Of a DNA stretch of 48,682 nucleotides, positions 8,137 to 14,514 are shown in pieces. This DNA comes from an uncultured Thermanaerothrix sp. (GTDB taxonomy: Bacteria; Chloroflexota; Anaerolineae; Anaerolineales; Anaerolineaceae). Numbering within the stretch: position 1 is the first letter of the stretch; each line of letters begins with the position of its first letter. The translations under genes and the position numbers were made by a program. The notes below the pieces were generated by a model that had not been told where the DNA came from, did no database searches, and worked only from the letters and a program-made list of their open reading frames with translations. The stretch is taken from positions 1 through 48,682 of the forward strand of contig NZ_CALIMF010000030.1 in assembly GCF_938028735.1 (NCBI RefSeq), given 5' to 3'.

Positions 8137-8406
8137 TTAAAAGTGCTCAAAACGCTCAATGGGTAACACAAAAATGATAGCGCGCTGCTCGCCTGGCTCT
8201 GCTGGCGGGGTCAGGGTCTGGCGAATCACCTCAAGAGCAACCTCCACTCGTTCGGCCTCTACGCCGATCAGCAGGGTGGACTTGCCGCGGCGCAAAAACC
8301 CGCCCGTCGAGGCAATGCAAGTCACCCCAAAACCGGCCATTGTCAGCGCACGTGAGACCGGGTCATTGTCCACATCACGCACAATGGCGATGATCATCTT
8401 CATCAT
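8137..8406 (-). CDS. PstA/DarA-like cyclic-di-AMP receptor (DUF970), copy 2
   Basis: 89 residues from ATG 8406; GAGGAGG upstream lies inside the end of the preceding gene. The fold is PII-like: beta strand KMIIAIVRDVD, helix VSRALTMAGFGVT, then the diagnostic T-loop-proximal motif STGGFLRRGKSTLLIGVE (about 32-49), helix VEVALEVIRQTL and a last strand RAIIFVLPIERFEHF. The GGFL...TLLIGVE motif is that of PstA/DarA proteins, which bind cyclic di-AMP in Firmicutes. It is shorter than Firmicute PstA (about 109 residues), with a reduced loop after GGFL. It is the third gene of the glycosidase operon, only 3 bp after copy 1. A c-di-AMP synthase (cdaA) is encoded at 34.6-35.5 kb. Confidence 0.82.
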   Translation of the reverse strand: MMKMIIAIVRDVDNDPVSRALTMAGFGVTCIASTGGFLRRGKSTLLIGVEAERVEVALEVIRQTLTPPAEPGEQRAIIFVLPIERFEHF

Positions 8407-8409
8407 GGC

Positions 8410-8763
8410 TCAGACCTCCTCAAAGTGCTCCACTACTAGGCCAAAGACGGTTGCCCCACCGACCGTGATGGGCGTGGGCACAGGCAGAGCGAGCGGTGCG
8501 CTTTCTAGCGGCACAGCGATGTACTCCACACGCTGACGGCAGTTCTCCCGCAGGTCCTGCAGGGCCTGCTCTTCGCGGCTTGCAGGCAACCCGATCAACA
8601 GAGTGGTATTCCGCCGCCCTAGAAAACCGCCCTGACTGGGCAAACGGGTGATCGTAAAACCATGCCGCTCCAAGGCCAGGACTGCACCATCGGCATCCTG
8701 CGCCTGCACCACCACCACTAAGAGCCGATCAACCGGAAGAGAGGGGTTCGCTTGGGGGTTCAC
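8410..8763 (-). CDS. PstA/DarA-like cyclic-di-AMP receptor (DUF970), copy 1
   Basis: 117 residues from GTG 8763, which overlaps the stop of the glycosidase by four bases (GTGA), so translation is probably coupled. It is a PII-like protein with DRLLVVVVQAQDADGAV, ERHGFTITRLPSQGGFLGRRNTTLLIGLP (about 32-60) and a C-terminal strand GGATVFGLVVEHFEEV. The GGFLGRRNTTLLIG motif matches the PstA/DarA family signature better than classical GlnB, which lacks it. Relative to copy 2 it has an insertion before the last strand. Two divergent copies in tandem suggest a heteromeric sensor or two separate partners. Confidence 0.8.
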   Translation of the reverse strand: MNPQANPSLPVDRLLVVVVQAQDADGAVLALERHGFTITRLPSQGGFLGRRNTTLLIGLPASREEQALQDLRENCRQRVEYIAVPLESAPLALPVPTPITVGGATVFGLVVEHFEEV

Positions 8764-11159
8764 GACAGCCTCCGCACTGGGGATGAGCGAGTCCGCACAA
8801 CCTGATACACACCCGGCCCCTCAATCTTGATTGTAGAATGCGCCGGGAAGGTCACCTGCGTGTGATTACGATGAAATTGTACCGTTATTCCCTGATATTG
8901 TACTGTAATTGGCCGGTTGAAAGGGTTTCCATTCTGCAAAATAACCCGTTCTGGCGTGATGGCCACCAAGCCCACCGTGCGCAGGAACAGGCTCAGCGGG
9001 GCCAAGCCGCCCACTGCATGCCGCTCTCCCTCGCCCTGCCCGCCCTCGCCCTCGTAAGCCAACCAAAAATCCCCGCTGGCGGCCAGCGAGCGTCCAATCC
9101 CATCCAACAACCGCCCCACCAGGTCTGCTGCCAGGTCGCGATAGCCATACCGCAACAGTCCCTCCCCCACAAAGGTATTCCAAAGAGGCCAGACAGATCG
9201 TTCGGCAGTACTTGCGCATTGATCTCGCGGGCATAGGCTCAACCCAAAGCGTTGCAGATAGCGCGGTTTGAGCGCTTGCTCTACCATCTGAGCCACTCGC
9301 GCCGACGAGGGAATGCCCGCCCACATTGGAAGAAAGAGACTCACATCCTCTAAGGTGTAATCAGGGCTGATCACCTGTCCGCGCATCCCGCGCGCTAGGC
9401 CCTCTACTACGATGGAGTCCAACCGAGCGAAGGGCATGGGGACAACCGCCATCCCATATCCCCCTCGCCATGACCACTGCCGCGGGGAAACTACTTCCTC
9501 AATACCCCCCTCAGGGCCCTCCCCGCGGAGCACTAGGGTCAGCGGCTGCGTGGTGCCCTCCCCCCCTTCAACAAGCAGCGCGATCCGTCGGAGAGTGGCA
9601 AAATCCCGTTCCAGGCCAAAGACGCCCTCGTGCTCAATGGTCAAGAGCACCTCGCCTGCAGGTGAGCAATGGGTGAAGGCATCACGATAACGGTAAGTAG
9701 ACGCATCGCCATCCCAGGTGGCTTCAACCTCCTGGCGCAGTGCCGCCAGGCGCGCCCTCAGCCAGGGCAAGGGCTCTTCCACGCGCAGGTGCTGCGCCAT
9801 GCGCAGCAGGCAGCGCCCCTCCTGGTAGAGCCAGGCCGCCAGGGCCGGACTTTCCATCCACGGGCTACCGGCCCCAAAACCTGCCGCGCCCGCGTGGCGA
9901 AAGATCGGGGCGGCGTCCAATCCCGTTTGGTAAGCATGATCCCACTCGGGGAAGCCATCCTGATCTCGATCATGGGCGGGCTCAAACCAGAGGCGATAAA
10001 ACGCCAGCAAGCGCGGAAAAACCTCCATCCACCAAGCCACGGTATCCTCGAGGTGGGGACCGAGTTCCCAGGCCAGGGTTGCCAGCAGGGGCTGGGCCAG
10101 ATAGCGCCCCCGTTGCCCGCCCAACCCCGGTCGCCAGTCTACGAACCCATCCGGGGATTGAACCGCCAGAAAGTTTTCCAGCCACCCGCGCACCCAAGCC
10201 GCACCACCCGGCAGCAGTACCCGGCTCAACCACCACGCTTCCAGCGCGGTTTGCCCAGCCCAGCGGTAGGGGTAATCCCCACCATCGCCACGCGCCGAAT
10301 ACCCCTCCTCGGGGCGGCGAGTGAGGACAAATGAAGCGTGCGGCAAGTGCTGGCTGGCAGGGAACAGGAATCCCCACGCTGCGCGCTGTGACTGGCGCAG
10401 TACGGTGTCCCAAGTGGGGTTGCCAGTAGCGATGTGCACTTCCTGCGCAGCCTGCTGCGCCTTCAAGCGGGTGATGTGCGCCTCCCAGGGTGCCCGCAAG
10501 CCTGCCTGTGCGCGCTGACGCGCCTCGGCTTCGGTCGCGCCGCGCCCCAGCCCCCAGGTCAATGTCTCGCGCTGTCCCGGCGCCAGCGTCATTTCCACCC
10601 CCAGCGCCGTCCATGGCGCCTCCACCGCCTGCGCCGCCGGCGCACTAACCCCCGCCACCCAGACCTGCCCCTGACCTTCAGCCTCCAGCCACCATTGCCC
10701 CCCACTGCGCCGCGGACGGAAAGTGCGACCCGCGCCCAGCCAACGCACCACCGCGGCCCACTCCAACCGTACCGCGCGTGCAGTCAGCCCACTATTGTGC
10801 AGGGTCAGCCGCCCCACCAGGCGGAACGAATCGGGCACCCAGGCCTCCACCTGCACCTCCAGATTGGGAAAAGGAGCGCAGTGCACCCGCGCATACGCGG
10901 CCTGAGCCTCTTCCACTCGCGGCGGGCGATAAAACCGCCGCGGATCGCTTACTGCCCAGCGCCCCTGCACAAAGCGCGGGAAGAGACGTAAATCGCGCAC
11001 CCGCAGCCCCAGGCTGGTACCCAGCGCCAGGGCAGGAGGATCGCCGCCCCCCAAGGTCCACTCCCAGATGCCATCATCGGCGTAGCAAGGCACCCCCAAG
11101 CGCGCATCCGCCGCCAGGATCAGCCGCCAGTTCTCAAAAGACCAATCAGCGGGAAACAT
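8760..11159 (-). CDS. glycoside hydrolase with (alpha/alpha)6 barrel, MGH1/GH63-like
   Basis: 799 residues from ATG 11159, without signal peptide, so probably cytoplasmic. The N-terminal ~230 residues are beta-rich (LRLFPRFVQGRWAVS, RLVGRLTLHNSGLTARAVRL), like the super-sandwich domain of GH-like six-hairpin enzymes. From about residue 245 comes a helical barrel. The segment DRDQDGFPEWDHAYQTGLDA near residue 400 is the conserved active-site region of trehalase/GH63/mannosylglycerate hydrolase-type enzymes, with the acidic Asp in QTGLD. A second typical part, WPLWNTFVGEGLLRYGYRDLAADL, is near 685. Substrate cannot be named. It starts an operon with the two PII-like genes and overlaps the first by four bases. 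A promoter ends 9 nt before the ATG and there is no ribosome site, so the message is nearly leaderless. Confidence 0.75.
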   Translation of the reverse strand: MFPADWSFENWRLILAADARLGVPCYADDGIWEWTLGGGDPPALALGTSLGLRVRDLRLFPRFVQGRWAVSDPRRFYRPPRVEEAQAAYARVHCAPFPNLEVQVEAWVPDSFRLVGRLTLHNSGLTARAVRLEWAAVVRWLGAGRTFRPRRSGGQWWLEAEGQGQVWVAGVSAPAAQAVEAPWTALGVEMTLAPGQRETLTWGLGRGATEAEARQRAQAGLRAPWEAHITRLKAQQAAQEVHIATGNPTWDTVLRQSQRAAWGFLFPASQHLPHASFVLTRRPEEGYSARGDGGDYPYRWAGQTALEAWWLSRVLLPGGAAWVRGWLENFLAVQSPDGFVDWRPGLGGQRGRYLAQPLLATLAWELGPHLEDTVAWWMEVFPRLLAFYRLWFEPAHDRDQDGFPEWDHAYQTGLDAAPIFRHAGAAGFGAGSPWMESPALAAWLYQEGRCLLRMAQHLRVEEPLPWLRARLAALRQEVEATWDGDASTYRYRDAFTHCSPAGEVLLTIEHEGVFGLERDFATLRRIALLVEGGEGTTQPLTLVLRGEGPEGGIEEVVSPRQWSWRGGYGMAVVPMPFARLDSIVVEGLARGMRGQVISPDYTLEDVSLFLPMWAGIPSSARVAQMVEQALKPRYLQRFGLSLCPRDQCASTAERSVWPLWNTFVGEGLLRYGYRDLAADLVGRLLDGIGRSLAASGDFWLAYEGEGGQGEGERHAVGGLAPLSLFLRTVGLVAITPERVILQNGNPFNRPITVQYQGITVQFHRNHTQVTFPAHSTIKIEGPGVYQVVRTRSSPVRRLS

Positions 11160-11168
11160 CTTAGGACC

Positions 11169-11197
11169 ATTTTAGTCGGGTCGGTCACGCGGGTCAA
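11169..11197 (-). promoter_or_regulatory. promoter of the glycosidase-PstA operon
   Basis: TTGACC (11197-11192), 17-bp spacer, TAAAAT (11174-11169) on the minus strand. Start of transcription is expected about 11162, two or three bases before the ATG at 11159. Confidence 0.65.
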
Positions 11198-11321
11198 ACC
11201 GCTGCCAAAGGGGAAAGATCCACGGGAAGCCCACGCCTCAAAAAAACTACAAGTTAACTCGTTTTTGTCCAATAAATTCCTAGAACTTTTTTAGAATTTT
11301 CTAAGAATTTATTCACAATGC

Positions 11322-11350
11322 TTGACAACCCCTGTGGCACGCGCTATTAT
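11322..11350 (+). promoter_or_regulatory. strong promoter of the structured RNA / TasA leader
   Basis: TTGACA (11322-11327), 17-bp spacer, TATTAT (11345-11350), embedded in an AT-rich stretch (11230-11360) with no coding. Predicted start is near 11357, three bases before the terminal helix of the RNA that follows. Confidence 0.85.
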
Positions 11351-11356
11351 ATAAAT

Positions 11357-11600
11357 AGATGGGGTAAAACATTTGGCGTGGCGGCGATGAACTGCGGGGT
11401 GATGTTCTGGTCGCCTATCCGCCCAGAGGTAGAGGGGGGGACACCCCGCAGGGAGCCAATGGCGAAACCGGCCACAGCGTAGGTCGGTTTTTTGGTCTCT
11501 ATGGGCTAAACAAGCGATGTGGCAGAGGGGAGCCACCGACCGGACTAAGGGCGAGAAGGATCATCAATTCCCTCAGCGCAATGATCGTTTTACCCCACGC
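11357..11600 (+). ncRNA. candidate novel structured RNA with pseudoknot
   Basis: About 240 nt with no plausible coding frame. I can pair: P1, 11 bp closing the ends (11360-11370 with 11587-11597; TGGGGTAAAAC and GTTTTACCCCA); a helix 11383-11392 with 11404-11415 in two blocks (GGCGA/TCGCC, GAAC/GTTC); a 9-10 bp pseudoknot from its loop (CTGCGGGGTG, 11392-11401) to 11442-11451; hairpin 11460-11474; P6, 7 bp (GGTCGGT 11482-11488 with 11535-11541) enclosing CTCT/AGAG; and GATCAT/ATGATC (11559-11564 with 11581-11586), stacked directly on P1. Conserved boxes of RNase P, tmRNA, SRP RNA and the common riboswitches were not found. It may be a free RNA or the 5' part of the TasA-operon leader. Confidence 0.6.
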
Positions 11601-11622
11601 ACCTTAACACGCTTCGATGGTC

Positions 11623-11695
11623 AAAAAAACCCTTGCCCTGGGTGGCGGCCCGGGCAAGGGTGCGGACACAGGGACACGGGTAGCGCCCTCTGTGC
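11623..11695 (-). ncRNA. candidate small RNA on the opposite strand
   Basis: A minus-strand promoter (11702-11730) predicts a start near 11695. Transcription would end at a 10-bp GC-rich hairpin (11661-11652 with 11638-11629) followed by seven U (11629-11623), a strong intrinsic terminator that works only in this direction. The ~70-nt RNA converges on the structured RNA. It lies antisense to the TasA-operon leader if that transcript reads through. There is no ribosome site. Confidence 0.5.
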
Positions 11696-11701
11696 ATTTT
11701 T

Positions 11702-11730
11702 ATTATAGCACGAACGCCAGGCTGGGGCAA
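11702..11730 (-). promoter_or_regulatory. promoter of the minus-strand small RNA
   Basis: TTGCCC (11730-11725), 17-bp spacer, perfect TATAAT (11707-11702), minus strand. It feeds a 70-nt stretch ending in a U-tailed hairpin. Confidence 0.5.
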
Positions 11731-11732
11731 CT

Positions 11733-11760
11733 GCCCGGTCGGTTGGCGGACCGGCCGGGC
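11733..11760 (+). promoter_or_regulatory. GC-rich hairpin in the leader of the TasA-like operon
   Basis: GCCCGGTCGG (11733-11742) pairs with CCGGCCGGGC (11751-11760): ten pairs, one of them G-U, with an eight-base loop. There is no U-run, so it is a leader stem rather than a terminator. Further downstream (11814-11823) is an AAAGGAGGTGA sequence without a correctly spaced start codon; otherwise 11761-11900 shows nothing I can name. Confidence 0.45.
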
Positions 11761-11922
11761 GCCCCCACCCACCCACAAGCGCCAGAGGCCCGCTGCCCGT
11801 CCCACCCATGCGGAAAGGAGGTGAGCATCCGCTACGGAGTTGGACGGGTTCAGTCGTTTAAGTCGCTCATTTGCGCACCTTAAAAAACCACCTTTTTGAA
11901 ATAAAGAAAGGAGTATTGAGCC

Positions 11923-12534
11923 ATGACGAAGCGTCTGCCTCTGGCCTTTCTGGCCATCCTGCTGATCGTCCTGCTAGCCGGCCTGGGTGTAGCCTACGGT
12001 TTGTGGTCGGAGACCCTCACCATCAGCGGCACGGTAAAAACGGGTGAGGTGGATGTAGGCTTTTCCGGACCCTGGGTAACCGAGTGGGTCGAAGTGAACG
12101 GTGAGCCCCAACCAGAACCAAAAGAGAAGGATGGGGCTGCAGAATGTTATGCCAAGGCGATTGACTCAGACCTTACAAGCGATGGCAAGGAAACCATTCA
12201 GGTGACCGTCGAAGGTGCCTACCCCTCCTATCACTGCTTGGTCAAGTTTGATATCTCAAACCTTGGCACAGTGCCGGTGCACATTTCTAAGCCGAAAGCT
12301 GGAGAGGGTACCCCCTCATGGGTAAAAGCCTACGCCTGCTACCCTGAATGGTATCAGCTCCACGCCAAAGAAAGTGCCTGGGCCTCGATCCTCATCCATT
12401 TCACGAATGATGATGAAGTCAATGAAAACGGCAAATATACCTTTACCTTCACTATCGAGGCTTTGCAGTGGAACGAGGCACCAGCCACAGAAGAAACCAC
12501 TTCCTGCTTCCCAGAGCCTGTGCTTCAAGAGTAA
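11923..12534 (+). CDS. TasA/camelysin-like secreted fibre protein with SipW-type signal, copy 1
   Basis: 203 residues, ATG 11923 with AAAGGAG upstream. The N-terminus is the SipW-cognate signal peptide: short basic start, hydrophobic core (LAFLAILLIVLLAGLGVAYG) and the conserved cleavage-site context YGLWSETLTISGTVKTGEV (about residues 26-45). The mature part is beta-rich with Cys residues (CYAKA, YHCLV, YACYP, TSC) and ends in the family-typical TFTFTIEALQWNE. TasA-family proteins are exported, trimmed by the dedicated signal peptidase SipW, and assemble into extracellular fibres in Bacillus. Here the peptidase lies two genes downstream. The four or five cysteines are unlike Bacillus TasA and suggest disulfide stabilisation. 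A hairpin at 12552-12578 separates it from copy 2. Confidence 0.82.
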   Translation: MTKRLPLAFLAILLIVLLAGLGVAYGLWSETLTISGTVKTGEVDVGFSGPWVTEWVEVNGEPQPEPKEKDGAAECYAKAIDSDLTSDGKETIQVTVEGAYPSYHCLVKFDISNLGTVPVHISKPKAGEGTPSWVKAYACYPEWYQLHAKESAWASILIHFTNDDEVNENGKYTFTFTIEALQWNEAPATEETTSCFPEPVLQE

Positions 12535-12551
12535 CAATAACAAGGTTGCAG

Positions 12552-12578
12552 TCGGGGGCACCGTTCTGGTGCCCCCGA
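12552..12578 (+). promoter_or_regulatory. intercistronic hairpin between TasA-like genes
   Basis: Perfect 11-bp stem TCGGGGGCACC / GGTGCCCCCGA with a 5-nt loop, not followed by U. It could protect the upstream message or lower expression of the downstream genes. Confidence 0.55.
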
Positions 12579-12612
12579 TAAGGCCTAGTACTCTTGACAA
12601 AAGGAGAGCACC

Positions 12613-13230
12613 ATGAGAACGAAGCCTCTGATGCTTCTTACGTTTCTGTTGCTCCTGCTATTGGGCAGTACCGGCATAGCCTATGCTCTATGGAGCGAGG
12701 TGCTCACCGTTGAGGGGACCGTCTACACCGGCGAGGTGTATGGGAAATGGGATTTGTGCTTCTGTCTGGATCGGGGGAAAGATCCTCTTCCTAATCCTTG
12801 GCCCTACCCCTATCCTAAACCAGTGCGCAAAAATGTAGGCAACACGATCTGCACTATTGACTCCCAAGACCCACGCATCGCCTACCTCACCGTCAACAAT
12901 GGCTATCCCTCCTACTACAACGTGTGCGATTTCAAGTACATCAATGCCGGTTCAGTACCCGTCATAATTCGTGGTATCAAAATTGCCCCCGACAACTTCA
13001 GCGTAGCCACCCAGAATGGAAGTGGCGACGGTGAAATCTGGATTGCGGCAATAGATGGGGTGGGTTCTCAGTTAGAACCAGGCGATAAAAAATCGCTCAA
13101 CGTCGAATTTCATGTTGAGCAACCGGCCAAGGAAAACTTCACTTATAACTTCAAAGTTTTGGTGTGTATCGCCCAATGGAACGAAACAGCCACACTAGAT
13201 CAATGTTTGGCCGCCGCACCCAAATACTAG
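12613..13230 (+). CDS. TasA/camelysin-like secreted fibre protein with SipW-type signal, copy 2
   Basis: 205 residues, ATG 12613 with AAAGGAGAG upstream. The signal region is the same type as copy 1: hydrophobic core LMLLTFLLLLLLGSTGIAYA followed by LWSEVLTVEGTVYTGEV. The mature part is beta-rich, with a Pro-rich insert (DPLPNPWPYPYPKP, about 58-71) and several Cys (WDLCFCLD, TICTID, YNVCDF, VCIAQWNE, DQCLA). Both copies share the segment GYPSYYNVC / AYPSYHCLV and an ending with QWNE. They are diverged paralogues, perhaps major and minor fibre subunits. It is followed by a hairpin (13244-13273) and then the signal peptidase gene. Confidence 0.82.
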   Translation: MRTKPLMLLTFLLLLLLGSTGIAYALWSEVLTVEGTVYTGEVYGKWDLCFCLDRGKDPLPNPWPYPYPKPVRKNVGNTICTIDSQDPRIAYLTVNNGYPSYYNVCDFKYINAGSVPVIIRGIKIAPDNFSVATQNGSGDGEIWIAAIDGVGSQLEPGDKKSLNVEFHVEQPAKENFTYNFKVLVCIAQWNETATLDQCLAAAPKY

Positions 13231-13243
13231 CACCGGTGTAACA

Positions 13244-13273
13244 AAGGGGCAGGCAATCCCTGGCCTGCCCCTT
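13244..13273 (+). terminator. hairpin after the second TasA-like gene
   Basis: Perfect 11-bp stem AAGGGGCAGGC / GCCTGCCCCTT with an 8-nt loop. The downstream sequence is CACTCCC rather than a U-run, so termination would be partial. This fits lower expression of the peptidase than of its substrates. Confidence 0.5.
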
Positions 13274-13302
13274 CACTCCCACTCCATGGAGGCCACCTGC
13301 TC

Positions 13303-14514
13303 ATGCGCAAATCCTTTCACCACCGTCTGCTCACGTTCCTGAGCGCACCACGCACCCACCGCGCGGCCTGGTGGGTACTGGCGCTCAGTGCTGTTGCGGC
13401 TTACCTCCTCATTTACCTCCTTGCCCCCACGCTGGCGCCGGGGATCAATTTCTACCTTGTCCAACCCCTAGCCTGGCTGCTCCTGGGCGGGGTGGCCGCC
13501 CTGCTCGCCTGGAGCGGTTGGAGCGCCTGGCCCCGCCCAACCCGCCTGCTCTTCATGTTTGCCCTTTTGCTTGGACTCATCCAAACTGCCGCCTTCTTGT
13601 TGGCTGGTATCATCTTTGGTCTAGGTTATTCGCCGTATGCGCACCGCTTCCCGGCCGTTGTGGGCAACCTGTGGTACCTAGCCGCCGGCCTGTTCGGACT
13701 GGAAACTGCGCGGGCTACTTTCGTCCGTCGCGTTGGGCAGCATAACCTGCTGCTGGCCGTGGCCCTGGGAGCCCTCATCCCCACCCTCCTCCTCATCCCG
13801 CTGGCGCGCTGGACCACGTTGGATACCCCGCCGGAGATCATTGCCTTCCTGGGCGCCCATCTCCTGCCCGGCCTGGCCGAAGGACTGGTGGCCGCACTCC
13901 TGGCCTGGCTGGGCGGGCCGCTCCCAGCCATCCTCTACCGCGCCTTGCCCCTCCTCTTTGAGTGGCTCTCCCCCGTCTTGCCCAACTTGACCTGGTTGGT
14001 GCACGCGTTCATCGGCACCCTGGTGCCGCTCATCGGCTTTTTCTACTTACAGGGTTTCCTCCCCACCACGGCAAATCCTGATACCGCTGCCGAAGCACCG
14101 AGCTCCCATCATTCCCGCTCGCTCAACAGTTGGTGGTGGGCCCTGCTCATCGCACTGACTGTGTTCTGGTTCAACACCGGCTTCTTCGGTGTGCGCCCCT
14201 TTGTCGTCAGTGGCTACAGCATGAAACCCACCCTGGTAGCCGGGGATCTGGTCATTGTGCAACCGGTTACCCCCGAGGCCGTCCGCGTTGGCGATATCAT
14301 CCAGTTCCGCCTGCCCGGTGGCTCGGTGGTGCACCGCGTGGTCGAAATACACCGCGAAAACAACCAACTCACCTTCATCACCCAGGGCGATAACAACAAC
14401 GTCCGCGATGACCCCATCACCCCAGAGCAAGTGCAGGGACGGGTGGTGCTGGTCATCCCCAAGGTGGGTTGGCCGACCTTATGGCTTAAACAGGTGGTGC
14501 AATGGCTCTTCTAA
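13303..14514 (+). CDS. ER-type (SipW-like) signal peptidase I fused to a multi-pass membrane domain
   Basis: 403 residues, ATG 13303 with GGAGG upstream. The C-terminal ~120 residues are peptidase S26: nucleophile Ser306 in SGYSMKPTL, VVHRVVEI with His344 in place of the Lys of ordinary bacterial enzymes, and TQGDNNNVRDDP with Asp363 and Asp369/370. Ser-His-Asp is the eukaryotic ER/SipW type. Normal SipW proteins have ~190 residues with one N-terminal and one C-terminal helix. This one carries about 270 extra N-terminal residues with seven or eight hydrophobic helices (for example LLFMFALLLGLIQTAAFLLA, LLLAVALGALIPTLLLIPLA). It should cleave the LWSE-type signals encoded on both sides. The stop overlaps the next gene by 13 bp. 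Confidence 0.88.
   Translation: MRKSFHHRLLTFLSAPRTHRAAWWVLALSAVAAYLLIYLLAPTLAPGINFYLVQPLAWLLLGGVAALLAWSGWSAWPRPTRLLFMFALLLGLIQTAAFLLAGIIFGLGYSPYAHRFPAVVGNLWYLAAGLFGLETARATFVRRVGQHNLLLAVALGALIPTLLLIPLARWTTLDTPPEIIAFLGAHLLPGLAEGLVAALLAWLGGPLPAILYRALPLLFEWLSPVLPNLTWLVHAFIGTLVPLIGFFYLQGFLPTTANPDTAAEAPSSHHSRSLNSWWWALLIALTVFWFNTGFFGVRPFVVSGYSMKPTLVAGDLVIVQPVTPEAVRVGDIIQFRLPGGSVVHRVVEIHRENNQLTFITQGDNNNVRDDPITPEQVQGRVVLVIPKVGWPTLWLKQVVQWLF

Noticed and set aside
9669..10334. Long plus-strand frames opposite the glycosidase
   Set aside because: Arg/Pro-rich translations without any family signature, opposite a coherent 799-residue enzyme.
11357..11600. c-di-GMP-I, ydaO (c-di-AMP), cobalamin, RNase P, tmRNA, SRP or 6S RNA
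   Set aside because: The conserved boxes I know for these were not found. Similarities such as GCGAAACCGG are too short. A covariance search would be decisive.
11821..11883. 20-codon frame starting GTG right after AAAGGAG before the first TasA-like gene
   Set aside because: The GTG overlaps the Shine-Dalgarno core, so it cannot be a normal start; no other support.
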